From contig OU612065.1 in NCBI GenBank assembly GCA_914767715.1, forward strand, positions 30,566,001 through 30,630,000: a stretch of DNA of 64,000 bases, in the 5' to 3' direction. The position numbers and the translations under genes are program-made. This stretch comes from Membranipora membranacea. Taxonomy: Eukaryota; Bryozoa; Gymnolaemata; Cheilostomatida; Membraniporidae. Position 1 is the stretch's first letter. Each line of letters begins with the position of its first letter. The notes below the pieces were generated by a model. The model ran no database searches. It was not told the DNA's origin and was given only the letters and a program-made list of their open reading frames with translations. This document shows, piece by piece, positions 25,698-37,790 of this stretch.

Positions 25698-28600
25698 AAC
25701 TTCGATATAACGTAGCAGTAACACCTGCTGCCACAAACTTGCTGCCTCTTCACCAAGGTGACAAACCTATGAATGTGTTAAAAGTGTATTAGGGAACAGG
25801 TTACATGGAGGTGATACCTTTCTCAGGCCCGTAGTTCTAGGGGAGGCTCTGGCTCCCCTAGAATGATCGATAAAGTGGCCTAAAACTGCTCTTATGGTCA
25901 GAATCGGCTAATTTGCGACTTCCATTAGCTATTCATATCATTAAAACACTTTGGAGGCTTGGGACTCAGTAGGAGCTTACAATACCCAACCTGGTGTCAC
26001 CCTCAAGGAATTTCGCCTCCCCTACAATTTTTCCTTGACTACAGCCCTGCTATCTTAATCAATACACTGACAACATCAAACACCTCAACTATCTATGCAA
26101 CGAGAGTCATATACCCTAGAGGAGTGAAGGATACCTGATGATGTAGGTGATGATAGTTTTTGAAGTTTTTGTTTTGTTTTTTTGACGATAGAAAAACAGT
26201 GAAACTCCTTGTGTTCAATTTCATTTAATGGAAGTTATACACAGATTAACCTTAGTTGAATGCAGAGGATTAAACGTTCAAGCACGATTTTAATAAGTCA
26301 TCCTTTACCTACATAGTTTTGAATTAAAGAGTTTAGCAGGCCTCTGATTCTATATTCATAATACTTGGATTAAAACATCTTGACGACATCATCATGTGCA
26401 GCATCAGCGATCATGTACTATGAGATACAATTATCCCTTATGTAGTTCATCATTGCGCAGAGAATTTCAAAAGAAAATTCCAAGAAATTTATACTTTATT
26501 TCATCCAATAAAGCTTATCAATTGTATTACTCTTGAAGTCTCATTGGAGCCCAGAAATTGAGCCCTATTTTGTACCCATGATAGTAATGAATTCCAAATT
26601 CACTTAAAAGTTTTGAATTTAGTTTTGTGATTGATGTTGCATATTGATGTTTACAGTCAAGCGGTAGCAGTATTATAACGTAAATCTCCTAATCTCCGAT
26701 AGCAACATTCATACTGTTTAATATGCTGACAAAAGCTAAGTCATTCATGGCACAGAGTCAGTGGTTAGTTGGTCTGAATGAAAGAAAGAAGCATCTTGAC
26801 TTGACTTTAATAGTACTGAAAGAAATCTTGTACCATCGTCAAATTAGCATATTAATTACTATTTTTCTTAATTTCACTTAGCGAAATGCAAATTTTTTGT
26901 TCGTTCAGTACTGTGATCACTACCATATAATTTTAAATCTGATAGGCCAAAGTAATGATTATGCTATTAGACAGGGAACATCTAAGGCTGCTTAATATAT
27001 AATGTATTTCGCACAGTTGATTGAGAAGCACGCTTCAAAAATATAAAATACAATGTATTCATAAATTTGTAACCTACCCAGTGCTGGACTCTTGCGTAAA
27101 ATATTTTTGGCTAATCCTGTTGATACACATTGATGACCATGTCTGTGTTCGTCTCAAGCTATAATGCCGGGGTGTTTCTCTGCTTTAGTCATTAAATTGC
27201 AAGACTGGTAAATTCCTAAACAAGCTTTAGACTGAGTATAAATGTAAGCACTGCTATATGATTGTTAGATTGATACAATCATTTATCTGCGTAATGCGGT
27301 GCTGTGCATATTATTATTATATTGCTGTGTTGATTATGAGTTAAATAAAGGATTCTGATTGGTTGTTTGAATTTACAGTTGTTTTTATTTACGCTGTTTT
27401 CTGAAGCAGCAATTGACGGACAGTGGCATGCTACTATCAGACAGATCAAACTGAATTATTCCCTATACTGTAATTATGGATAGGAGAATACCTGTCAATT
27501 AATTGTATAACTACCTCAACCAAAGTGAACACCCTGAACCTGATCGGCTTGGCCTTGAAGTCAAATAAACATTTTAGGGTTCACAGAAAACAGTATCAAA
27601 CAAGCATGTTTCTCACAAAAGAAAGCCTTATTAGGAAATACAGTCATCCTTACTCAGGGCCGGCCCAAGAGACTTTAACCATGGGGATCCCAATAAACTT
27701 AACATACTGAGGTAGATTTACCGTGAATGGACATAAAAAAAAACCAGCTCCCTGGTTTGATAGCAGATTCTAACTCTTTTACCCAGCAATAGTAGCAGAA
27801 TTAGTGATCGGATAAATGATGAATGAAATGAAATCACTTGGCCCAAGAACAACTCATGATAGGGGCATCCATAGAGCTAGCACCGCACCTGCTGCTCAAA
27901 TTTGCCGCTTCCCCCAATCCTCAGTTCGTTGGCAGATGAGCACAGATATGATGCTTAATTCAAATAGTCAACGGACAATGTCAATAGACAGCAGTGACAC
28001 TGGAAACTATATGCTTGACATAGAAATAGACGTCTATGGCTATAAGAATAACTTCCATTACAGCCATCCCCCTAACTCACCTTCACTCTCTGCTCTGGAA
28101 TAATCAGCTAGTCTTCTTTGATCTGCAGTCCATCTTACATGCAATGTGTATGTTTAGGTACTGTGTAGTACACAAGAACTAACATATTGATGTCTGCACC
28201 GCACCTCTTTACTTATCCATAGGAAAGGTCACAATAAGTGAATTCATACAAATTAAAAGGAATTTAAATTTATAACTGCACACGTGCGCAGGTTATATGT
28301 AATTGTATTACTAATTCCGTGTACTGCCGCTTGTGCTGTGTCGGGAGGTGAAGGGCGGAACTGGACAAAGTCTCGTATCTAAATTTGGGCTGTCTTGAGT
28401 AGTGTGGTATTATTTTAATTTTAGGATAAAGGGTCTTGAGATTGTGTGGACATTCTAAAGAGGTTTTGCAGGATTAACTCGGGTGTTAGTGGATTGGTTA
28501 AGGTGAACGGGCCAAAGTTAGTTTACCAATGTTATATTTACCAGTATTACATTTAGCTGTTAGTAAGTGTTTTAAGCCATGCTTGTTAATAATACTGAAA

Positions 28601-29428
28601 TTAAATATTTAATTGAAATGAAAAGACATGATCTTTTCTTGCAATGGATATGGGTGAGAAATAAAGATCAAAGCACCTTCTAGCGGCTCCATCACATATC
28701 AAATAACATAATCTAAATCTTTAATACATATATTTAATGTTCATGAATATATTCATTTTTAAAAAAGAAATTCACCCACAGAAATTCCTTAAAACTATTT
28801 AATTCAATAGATAATATTAGTTTTATTTCCAAAAATAGAACCTGACTTCTTTGAATGATATTTCTTTGCCTGGAAGATAAATATTAGCTAAGACTAGTAA
28901 ACTAAATCCTCAGAGAAGCAATGTACATAAAAGCAGCGGATAACTAATAGTCATTTGAAGTTATAAGCAGGCAGGGCCGTACACCCAGTTCTGAAACAAA
29001 ATCTTTAGAGATGTGCTATAATGCGAACTTGTAAAATCTTGAATTGAAAACCTGTTAAATAAGAAAACCATTCGTACTATTTCTTGGCGCTGTCATAATA
29101 ACTCATCAATTCATAAGATGGTTAAATTATCCACTACACCAGTGTATGGTAATTATCTTCTTTACGCATTGTGGAGAAAACTCAAAGATAAAGGAAGACG
29201 CATCTTCACAGCAGGGAGGGTGTATCCCACCCTCCCTGTTCACAGCAGCCATATCTCACAGAATGTAATTCCTGCCAGGAGCTTTAGATTACAATGCATC
29301 AAACCCATTCACTGTTTTGTAAAATTGAGCAGTTTAACAAACTTTATACTAGATATCAGCCATTGAATTGGTCAGTAGGTTGTCTACATTGCCGCACACG
29401 CCTTTTTGCCTCAAGTTGATCGTCGGTG
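25698..29428. other. GPCR upstream / EBAG9 downstream region
   Basis: About 3.7 kb between two leftward genes, expected to hold GPCR 5' UTR exon(s) and promoter and the EBAG9 3' UTR. It contains a probable DNA transposon remnant (25824-26049), a GGAGGG hairpin near 29211-29240, and one 95-codon open frame (27816-28103, plus) with no family match. Nothing else is recognised. Confidence 0.45.
25824..26049. mobile_element. Non-autonomous DNA transposon remnant
   Basis: Bounded by CAGGCCCGTAG on the left and the complement of CAGGGCTGTAG on the right, with GTAGGGGAGG/CTAGGGGAGG repeated inside each end: imperfect terminal inverted repeats. A second perfect inverted repeat (TTCTAGGGGAG arms near 25835-25860) lies at the left end. 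CAGG(G)-type ends are seen in hAT-like elements, but no 8-bp target duplication is evident, so the class is tentative. Confidence 0.5.
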
Positions 29429-32200
29429 TTATGATAGTTTAGTGGCTAATAATGAGTTATCTTTACTCAGTTTTCTATGTTCGCGTTCTTGATTACGTTT
29501 TTGATGTTCTGCGAGTCGTCTTTCTCGTTCTTGTTTGCGAGATTGTTTCATTACTTGATCGGTGTCTAAGTTAAGGTCCTCATCCTCCCAGGCACCCGCC
29601 GAGTCATCCCACTCCTCCAACTCAGCCGACTGAAACAAACAAATGTATAATGATAATTTTGTATAATTTTAGATAATTGTTTAGTAATTATACAATAATA
29701 CAATAGTATAATAGCATCCACTTTAAAACTTCTTTTTGATTCATGTAACTACTTCTTTTAACAACCTTCCTCAACATCTTCGTTCATCAAAAACCATACA
29801 TGCATTAATTAAATTTGCATTGTCAAACCATTTGTTTTCATTGAATTGAGTTTTATTCCCTTGATTTTATTTCGGTTGGTTTTTTTTGCACATTAGGGAG
29901 AACATCTTCGGATGATTGGTTGATGCAATAAAAATGTATATATAATGATAGTTTGAAGGTCAAACATGTTCACAAGGCTCTAGGAGAGCATTCGGTCAAA
30001 AAGGTTCTCAAAGTCAAAAGCCTTCCTATAGTTCTGACTGTCCAAATGTTTATATGCCCAGCCAAGCTGATATCCATATCTCACAACCAAGAGTTGTGCC
30101 GACAGGAAGATATATGTGTCTATGTATGCGAATGATTAAGCTTCACACAGGATACATAAGACAGATAAGCCAGGTCACAGCTCCCTGAGAAGAAAATGTA
30201 TCTATACACTAGATCTGAAGTTCATCTTTTTCAACGTTTTTGGCTTGCTGACATTTAGTCAACTTCACTACCTCATATGAACTCCCCCCCCCTAGCCAAA
30301 GCTAGCTAAAACGGTGCTAGCTAAAACGGTGCTAGCTAAAACGGTGCTAGCTAACTTTAAGTCGTAACACCCAGATTGGCAATCTAAACTGAAGCTAACA
30401 TTAACTCCTCTACCCCACATGTAATGATGTTCAGGTGTTACTGTAGTGTTTGCTTCCAAAATTAACCCATTATTTTGATAATCACTGTGTGGAAGACTGA
30501 AGTTGTCTTCTTTTGATTTACATTATTCATTTTAGTGGATTTCCCATTTTGGAAATTCCCAAAATTCAGATGATTGTGAAATTAGATCAATCATCATTAC
30601 TACATTTATAATCAGTTCCTAGACTTACCAGAGGAGCTGCGAGATCGGGTGTAAAGGCTAAACGACTAGACTGAGGTGCTGCTGCGGGCGGTGGAGCGGA
30701 TCCGGGTAATGGCTTCACTAAAACCTGTAAGTGAGAGTGGTATTTACATTTCTATGATTTTAAGTAATCAAAGCTGTAACTACTTAGATGTCTACGCAGA
30801 GCTTATTTAGAATACAACATTCATGTATCCGTAGGTTAGTCGTAACCATAGTAGAGGTACTTCCTAGTGTTCAAACAATGATTGTTTACACATGTACAGG
30901 TATGGGTCAGAGGCCACATTTTCACATTGTACTACGTGCAAGTTCCCATCAAATCTAACAGTAGTGCTGTGCTTGTAACAATTGTCAAACATCACACCAC
31001 ACTCCAACACTGACATCTCACTTCCCAAATTGATGTGATTACAATGCCTAAACTATATGCATAGATCCTGGTAGTTACATTCCAGTACCATCATCACCAG
31101 TATAATTATGATTGATAACTGAATGCCGCTATCAGTGATCCATCCGGGCTCTTCAATGGAAATTAGTTTTATACAGTTGATACATTGTGTAGTATTCAGA
31201 TACCAGCATGTTTCAAGTTGACAGGGTTTCAACAAGTTCGGGACATGTTATGGGACAAACCTTTTTGGATTTCTTTATAGTAGGTGCTAGCCCGAGATCT
31301 GAGAAGTAATCTGGTTCAGGTTCAGGCTCGGGTTCAGGGACAGCCTGTCTGGAGGGGTAGTTATTACGTGGTACTGAGTTTAGTGGAGCTGTAGGTTGTG
31401 CTGGGGGTACATTCTCCCAGCTGTCCCATTCTCCGAACACCCCTTCTTCTGGTTCTGACTCCTGCTCCACCTCCGGAGGTTTTACTTGCTGCTGCTGTAT
31501 GTTTCCAAATAGACGGTGAGTTTGAGATAAGAACATCTCAGGTAAACCACAAAAACCGACTTGGGATAGTTAATGCAAAATATTCGACCTCATATGGATG
31601 ACAGGGCAGTAATTAAAAGTTTTTCCAATCTATTCGATAATTGAAGACCCAAATCATGTGCAAAATCATGCTCCTACACCTGTCTGCCATCTCAGATAAT
31701 CATAGAGATGTGATTAAGGAATTACAAAAGTTGATCATCAGCTTGAGCAAGCTGCAAGACTATCTACCAAAATTGAACAAGCCAAATAACCTCTGATATT
31801 CTGTGAGGAAAAGTTAGCCACTTCGCACGTCATGCTTGGAATAGGGCTGGCAAACATCATCTTCCCAATTTATATAGACTACCTTCGCAGCTAGCCAAAA
31901 TTTAGTGCTAGCTATCATTTAATAACTTCCAGCTAGCTAAACTAAACTCTCTAGGTAACATTCAGTCATTTCATCCATGACAGTACTTACACTAGGAGGT
32001 GTTGGGTCAATCTGAGCTGGGAGCTCAAAGTTATTAGATAGCACCTGCGTTGGGATGTCATGGTTGACATCCTGTATGTGAGTGGGGAGAATAGAACCTG
32101 AATCTCTTCTCTTACGATTCAGAAAGCACATAGCTCGCTTACATAGAGCCAATACACCAACCAATATGGAGGAGAATAGTCGTTTTATAGAAGCAATCAT
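29429..32200 (-). CDS. EBAG9: Estrogen receptor-binding fragment-associated 9 (RCAS1)
   Basis: Four phase-0 exons: 31991-32200, 31261-31494, 30629-30724 and 29429-29629, giving 246 residues (human 213). Exon 1 encodes MIASIKRLFSSILVG and a hydrophobic stretch ending LCKRAMCFLNRKRR, the type III membrane anchor seen at the start of EBAG9. Exon 2 holds EWDSWENV (human EEWTSWDED), then a PEPEPEPEPDYFSDL tract and PTIKKSKK (human PDYFKDMTPTIRKTQK). Exon 3 is an Ala/Pro linker with RLAFTPDL. Exon 4 holds the acidic SAELEEWDDSAGAWEDED block, a charged coiled coil (QERERRLAEHQKRNQERE) and the family ending KLS. EBAG9 is a Golgi-resident protein that modulates vesicle trafficking and glycan processing in vertebrates. 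Exon 2's acceptor is a tandem CAG-CAG-CAG, allowing loss of one or two Gln. All donors are GT. Confidence 0.92.
30301..30354 (+). repeat. 15-bp tandem repeat in EBAG9 intron 3
   Basis: GCTAGCTAAAACGGT repeated about 3.5 times, preceded by a run of C (30286-30292) and flanked by AGCTAG-element-like sequence. It looks like local expansion of a fragment of the dispersed AGCTAG family. Confidence 0.85.
31857..31957 (-). repeat. AGCTAG-rich dispersed element, EBAG9 intron 1 copy
   Basis: On the minus strand it shares GTTTAG-TTAGCTAG, GATAGCTAGCAC and TTTTGGCTAGC blocks with the copies at 36183-36285 and 50137-50280. It lies just outside EBAG9 exon 1. Confidence 0.5.
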
Positions 32201-34485
32201 CTTGAAGACAACAGGAAGCTAGTGTATATCTGCAAAAAAAAAGTTATATTGGAAGTATGTTGCTAGGCTGTCACAATGTGGATTATATTTTTATTGAAAG
32301 AAAAAGTTTCATTTTAGCCTTTTAGTTAGACTGACAAGAAATACTACGAGAAGGCACACTGACATCTAATTTAGGAGTCGATGCTGGTAGATAACACTAA
32401 CAAGGGATAGCTAGGGATCCTCCAATATGGAAAGATCATGAAATAAATGACAATGTAAGGGAAGTGACTAAAACAAGAGCGATAAGCGCAAGAATAAAGA
32501 AATTCCCGTGACATGTGTGAGATGTGTGTCTCTGGAGTTGTTGATAGAAGGAGGAGATAATCTAGGTGGACAAATTAAAAAAAACTGCTGCAGAAATTAG
32601 ACCTTTAAAAAGTAGGGCCCATAACATCATCAACGCTTTCATTGTGCTACCGGTTAGTCAAGACTCATCATTGCATGATATAGCGATTATTTTACTTTGC
32701 TTCTTCTGTGTCAGGGGTTTGCAAGGGTGTCAACTGTTTGAGGCGAAAGGTGTAATGTAAGGTTTATAGATCACATCGGGCGAATTCATTATTTATAGAG
32801 ATAAATGTAAATGGTTGATTAAAAATGGTTGATTAAAATCAGATGTCATATCACACGCCACATCCCAAAGCATGGGCGGCGAAATACTAGTTGCCTAAGG
32901 GGCTAGGCTGCAATATCTGCGCCCATTTGCTCTCAGCTTGCAGGCAGGTCGGAGCACACCTGGGGGTCCAACCAAACCCCAGTAGTCAGTAGACTTCAGT
33001 GGGATTCGAACCCACGACCTTCAACATTTGCATGCTGAAGGGACGGCGCTCTAACCAACTGAGCTACCTCCTAGTCCTACTCCATATGTAAATATATATA
33101 TATATATTATCTTTGAGTGCTAGCAAATAACATCCACTCAAACCATATAGTTTCCAAGCTAAGAAATTTGAGTTGGTTATGTGCACCCATAAACTAAAGT
33201 AAACATAATTTATCATAATATGATAATTTATTAGAAGTATCATTTAAATTATATACCTATTATATGTGCACCCCTACTATGTGAGAGAGAGGAGAAACAA
33301 AGAAATTAGATCAAACCACAAACACACATTGTGATATTCTAGTGAAGCGTCAAAGGGGCTCCACCACTGGACTTGCACAAACTGCAGAAGGCCTATGCAA
33401 AACAATATTTTTCTGTGAAGAATTAGAATGATTATCAAAACGACAACAAATATTATATATGAGATAGAAAGTGTCATTAATCAGCACCTAATTCTTTTTT
33501 CATATACTTACTTTGATGAGTTAATATACATGGAGGATAACGTGTTTGGCACTCAACAGTGGGATTGAACAGTAAGCACTACCAATTACTTTCACATTTT
33601 ATCTATATTATATCCAACACAACAGCTTTCCTTATTTTCTAAAATTATTTTTTCTTGCCAATTACTAGCCTGTTCTAGTACCTCTGTTTGTGTTTCTTTA
33701 TAATAGAATTTATCAATAATGTCAATCTTTGTGCAGCATAACTTGCGGACTATTTTAAGGTCAAGTTTATATTTCGCTTAAATTCCCTCCTTTGTTAAGA
33801 GAATTAGCACTTCCGTTGTCAACCAAGCTGAAAATAGAAGTTCTACTTCAATTTAAAAAAAGATAAAAATAGTCAATCTACTGCAGGGATCATCTGAGCT
33901 AATGATGTGTAGAGGAAGAAATTATTTACTTATAAGTTGAGCTGTCATACCACCACTTAGGTAAGAATTTAGGACTGACATTTCTTCAGTCATGAACTTA
34001 AACTAAACTGTGTTGAAGCTTTCTACCTACAGCAATATTTTATTTTTTTGATTAATCTTTCCTTTAATAGCTGTGGTACTTGGATGGTTAAACTGGGTCT
34101 CAGAACAGATAGAAATGTCAACACATATAAGCTGAGATATCCAGAACATGGCAGTTGCATGGTCATCTGTAGTACGCCAGCACTGTGAACCAAGAAATGG
34201 CAGGCAGTCATCCAGCAAAATTGTGGTCACTGTGGACTGCAGACTAGAGGCACCACAGTCCTTCAAGGGTCTCTGGCAGATCTAGGAACAAAAGCAAACA
34301 CAAATCTGCCAAACTGTCTGTAGATGAACATCAGATAAATCGTTGTTACTCCTTTTTGAATTGGTCCAGTATACTGTATTTCTAAACATTGCATTGGCGG
34401 GCACTTGATAGAGTATTCCTTCTCAGAACGATAAATATTGTGATTTACATGTTTTAGGAGCTGACTCAACTGACTGATATGAAAA
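32201..34485. other. EBAG9-DnaJ divergent intergenic region
   Basis: About 2.3 kb between two head-to-head start codons. It holds a tRNA-derived SINE (32813-33085) and a short TA run near 33095-33108. Both promoters should be here. No other coding exon was recognised. Confidence 0.5.
32813..33085 (-). mobile_element. tRNA-derived SINE
   Basis: Read on the minus strand, the head is tRNA-like: a box A region TAGCTCAGTTGGTTAGAGC with an intact D-arm and a box B region GTGGGTTCGAATCCCAC with an intact T-arm. The acceptor ends do not pair and the anticodon arm is deformed, so it is not a working tRNA gene. A body of about 170 bp follows and ends in two copies of a TTTTAATCAACCA-type tail, as SINEs often do. 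ATGTAAAT occurs at 33086-33093 and 32805-32812, directly flanking the element, as an 8-bp candidate target duplication. Mobilisation would need a LINE partner not present here. Confidence 0.8.
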
Positions 34486-37400
34486 ATGCCTGAGTGCAAT
34501 TATTTCAAGGACCTCCAGTTGGATATTGAAGCTACTTCAGAAGATGTTCGAAGTGCGTATAAGAAACTTGCCAAACAATGGCATCCTGATAAAAATAAAG
34601 CTGAAGGAGCTGAGGAGAAATTCAAGCAGATTCTAGCTGCATATACTCATCTGCAATCTGACGATAGAAGAGAAACTCATGCTAGAGAAATTAAGAGACA
34701 AAAAGAAGCTGCTGCTAACCCTAAACCGAAACCTCCTCCTCAACCACCGCCGACACAGCAAACATCTACTCCACCACAACCTCAAACCTCAACAAGTAAT
34801 ACTCAGACTAACTCTGGTACCCGCCCTAAGTCAGCCAAAACACGTAACTCTCAACCAGGTGCAGGCACCAAACAGCAGAAAGACTGGTGGGAAAGCTTTA
34901 GAAAGAAGAACAGCAACACTTCTAGTCAAAAACCATCAACTCCGGAACCCCCTCCTTCAAGAACTGGGACAAAAGCCAAGCGAACAAAATCACGACCTCA
35001 AATGCGTAATAATATGTATGATTTCATGAATTCATTTATGAACTTTGACAATGATCCGTTCGATGAGTTCATTTTTGACATATTCATGGTTGCTCCAGAT
35101 AGGCCTCCACCCAGACAGAAAACTACCACAGATCCATTTGGTAACAAGCTGCCTAGGAATGTGGATAACAATATCTATGACTGGAAAACGGCTACCAAAA
35201 ATCCAGGAGCAATGCCTGATTATCAAGAGTATCTTGACAGTAAGTTATCCATCATGGAATCTTTTTTTTGCAGTGAGTTACTGAACATGATCTCTCTGCT
35301 ATACATCAAATCATTCATCAGTTTCATCTGCTGAAAATTAAAACTGTAATCCAGTCCCACATCCACATTTCTCCTGATTTCATTTCATCAATTGGGGAGA
35401 ACACCAACAACAATTGTCAGAATTTGAAACTGTGTAAATTCAGAAGCTTCCAGGTTGAAAAAAGTGTAAACCTTGACACAAAAATCAGAACTTATATCTG
35501 ACATAGGTCTGATACATTGTTTTGCGAAATACTGATGATAGTCGGTAATGCTTAATTTTTGTAAATTTTCTGCAATCAGCTATATCAATAATGTACACTC
35601 TGCATATAGTACATTACTATGTAGAACTTCAAGAGCGCAGTATCAGTGCTTCAATTGTCCGTCAATTAGCACTCTACTTGAGTAATTTGTTGTAATTGTA
35701 AAATAGTTAGCCTACTAATCAATTAGCTTTAATTTGGATAATTGTGTTATGGTCTATATTCAGTATTCATCGATATGCAATTGCTCGGCTACCCTCAAAA
35801 AAGAGTGCTATGTTTATATGTGTATTTTTACCTGTCCACCGACTACATGACATAATTATCATAAGACATAGACATGAGACATAGACATTAGACATAAACA
35901 CAACTATTCTTATGCTTTAGATGAGACAGAGTTTGCCTGTCACTACTGTGGTCTGATGATGGATATGGAGATGCTGGTAATGAAACTTGCCATTTAAATA
36001 TAATATGTCAACCATATAATATAATATTAAACATAATATGTCACCAATATAATAAGACTTAGCAGAGTAGACATTCGCAAGACGATAACTTTGCCTTTTT
36101 TCTCCATTAAAAATAGTAAAATTGATGGCTACCAGACATAAACTCAACATTATATTCACATTGTATAAAACATTACATTGTATAAACTCCTATCTGAGCT
36201 AGTGAAATAACATAAGTGCTAGCTAAAATTTAATATCCCCAAATTAGCCAAACTAAGCTCCAGCTAGAGACCACACCTTAAGGTTAATGAAGCACACTGT
36301 AACATATCCTTATTTCTTGTCAATGCCAGGCTGTGTTTATTAACGCAATTCCTCTGGAGCATCAAGCTGCGAGCTGCTGGTTCTCAAAATTTGAATTTTG
36401 GATTTAAGCATCTTGTTAACATGATTCAGAAACTTTGCACTGTGTGTATTTTAGAGGAAGCATGAGCCTCGGTGTCAGAGGCTGGGTGGTAAGAAGAAGC
36501 CTCAAACATATGAATTTTCAGAGGAAGAAATCAATGGTGCTTATGGTGGAGGGACATCATTCACAGCTAAACCAAACAAACCGTCAACATCAGCTGCTCG
36601 GAAAATCAAGTGTAAATGGTGCGGAGGGTCGTTCAGTAAGACTGTGGCCGCTGACCACATCATAGAATGTCAGAAAGAGAATGGTACTCATGTTTACTCA
36701 CCTCGGGTAAGGAATAATGGGACAAAGCTGCGAAACTTCAGAGTATTACTCTATCTAACAGTTTTAAGCTAAGTAATAACTTTGAAAGGAATCATATAAC
36801 CCTGATAACACTCAAAGTTATATTAGAAAGCCAAGGTCTCATTGAACTACCAACCCAATGCAGCTTGCCCAAGCTAAAAAAGAGTCCTTTGTATGTCTTT
36901 TCCCTTGTGATTTCTCCTTTGGTGTCAAAGATTTTGAAAAAAAAAACAGTACCAATAATTCTAGAAGTCTCATGATCACCATATAAGGTTAACAATTTCA
37001 AATTCGCACACCTGCATGCACTACTGTCTGCAAAACCTACTGGTAACAATTTCCTATTATGAGGTGTTTGGGTACACTTCACAAAACTTTCTTCTTTTGT
37101 AGACAAGACAGAAACCGGAATGGAACAACAATTTCACAGACACACAGTTTGATGGTAGGTATTATACACATAGCAGGTACTTTCGGAATGCAGTCTTCTC
37201 ATCTTGGTTAATAGTCTTGATATCCTTCAACCCGAGAATGAATCATGGACAGTATGAAAATTAATGCTGTAGATGTAGTTCTCGAATTCATTAGACATGG
37301 TGATAATAATATTATATTATAATGATGGTATTTGTAATGCTTTTCATAGTTGTGTTTGAATGATGTTTATATAGATCAAACTCAAACTCGGGAGAACTGA

Positions 37401-37790
37401 TGTTTGGCTATGCCAAACTTTTATGTGCAAGCTCAGCAACTCTTAGAAGATTTAGGTATATATAGTTCCATCACCTGATCAAGTCATTATTAAAAGTAAA
37501 ACCATGATAGTCTCTGAGTATTTGATCATGTTATCTGAATGTTTTGTAGATCCTGAGCCTTTATATTCAGAAAGACCAAGATCGGCAAGAATAAAGTATG
37601 TATAACATTTTCATTTAATTCAGCCACACATCATCATCATCATAAATATTTCTCTCATTGTCAATGGAAAGTAGACCAGGGAACATCCCTGAATAGACCA
37701 GGGAAGGTGGGATACCTTCCCGAATATACTTTGCGAAAGCTTTGTATTTGAAGTTGCTTGCTCATTTTCAGAGAATGCACAACTCCATAG
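34486..37790 (+). CDS. DnaJ-domain protein with two C2HC zinc fingers
   Basis: Probable exons 34486-35239, 35921-35976, 36455-36706, 37103-37154, 37550-37595 and 37772-37790, giving 392 residues. Residues 1-70 are a J domain with WHPDKN, the HPD motif that stimulates Hsp70 ATPase. A Pro/Gln/Thr/Ser-rich basic linker follows (about 80-180), then NNMYDFMNSFMNFDNDPFDE and a YDWKTATKNPGAMPDYQEY block. Two zinc fingers of the same spacing C-x2-C-x11-H-x3-C come next: Cys258/Cys261/His273/Cys277 (split by an intron) and Cys323/Cys326/His338/Cys342. An in-frame TGA lies two codons upstream of the ATG. The first four exons join cleanly; the last two are less sure, and translation could instead stop at about 37606 by reading on from exon 5. 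I do not recognise a named family with this domain order. A co-chaperone acting with a zinc-finger-bound partner is inference only. Confidence 0.78.
36183..36285 (-). repeat. AGCTAG-rich dispersed element, DnaJ gene intron 2 copy
   Basis: On the minus strand it reads GAGCTTAGTTTGGC, then TTTTAGCTAGCAC, TTATTTCACTAGCTCAGAT and GGAG, in the same order as the LSM4 intron 3 copy (50137-50280). Confidence 0.6.

Noticed and set aside
25698-25736. GPCR start at 25736
   Set aside because: That codon is TTG; the first ATG in frame is 25697, and the upstream part ends at a TAG at 25767-25769.
32990-33078. A functional tRNA gene
   Set aside because: D- and T-arms are intact, but the acceptor stem does not pair and the anticodon arm is malformed; it is the head of a SINE.
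34679-35029. 116-codon frame within the DnaJ exon
   Set aside because: Shifted-frame shadow of the Pro/Gln-rich linker; the frame with the HPD motif and zinc fingers is the real one.
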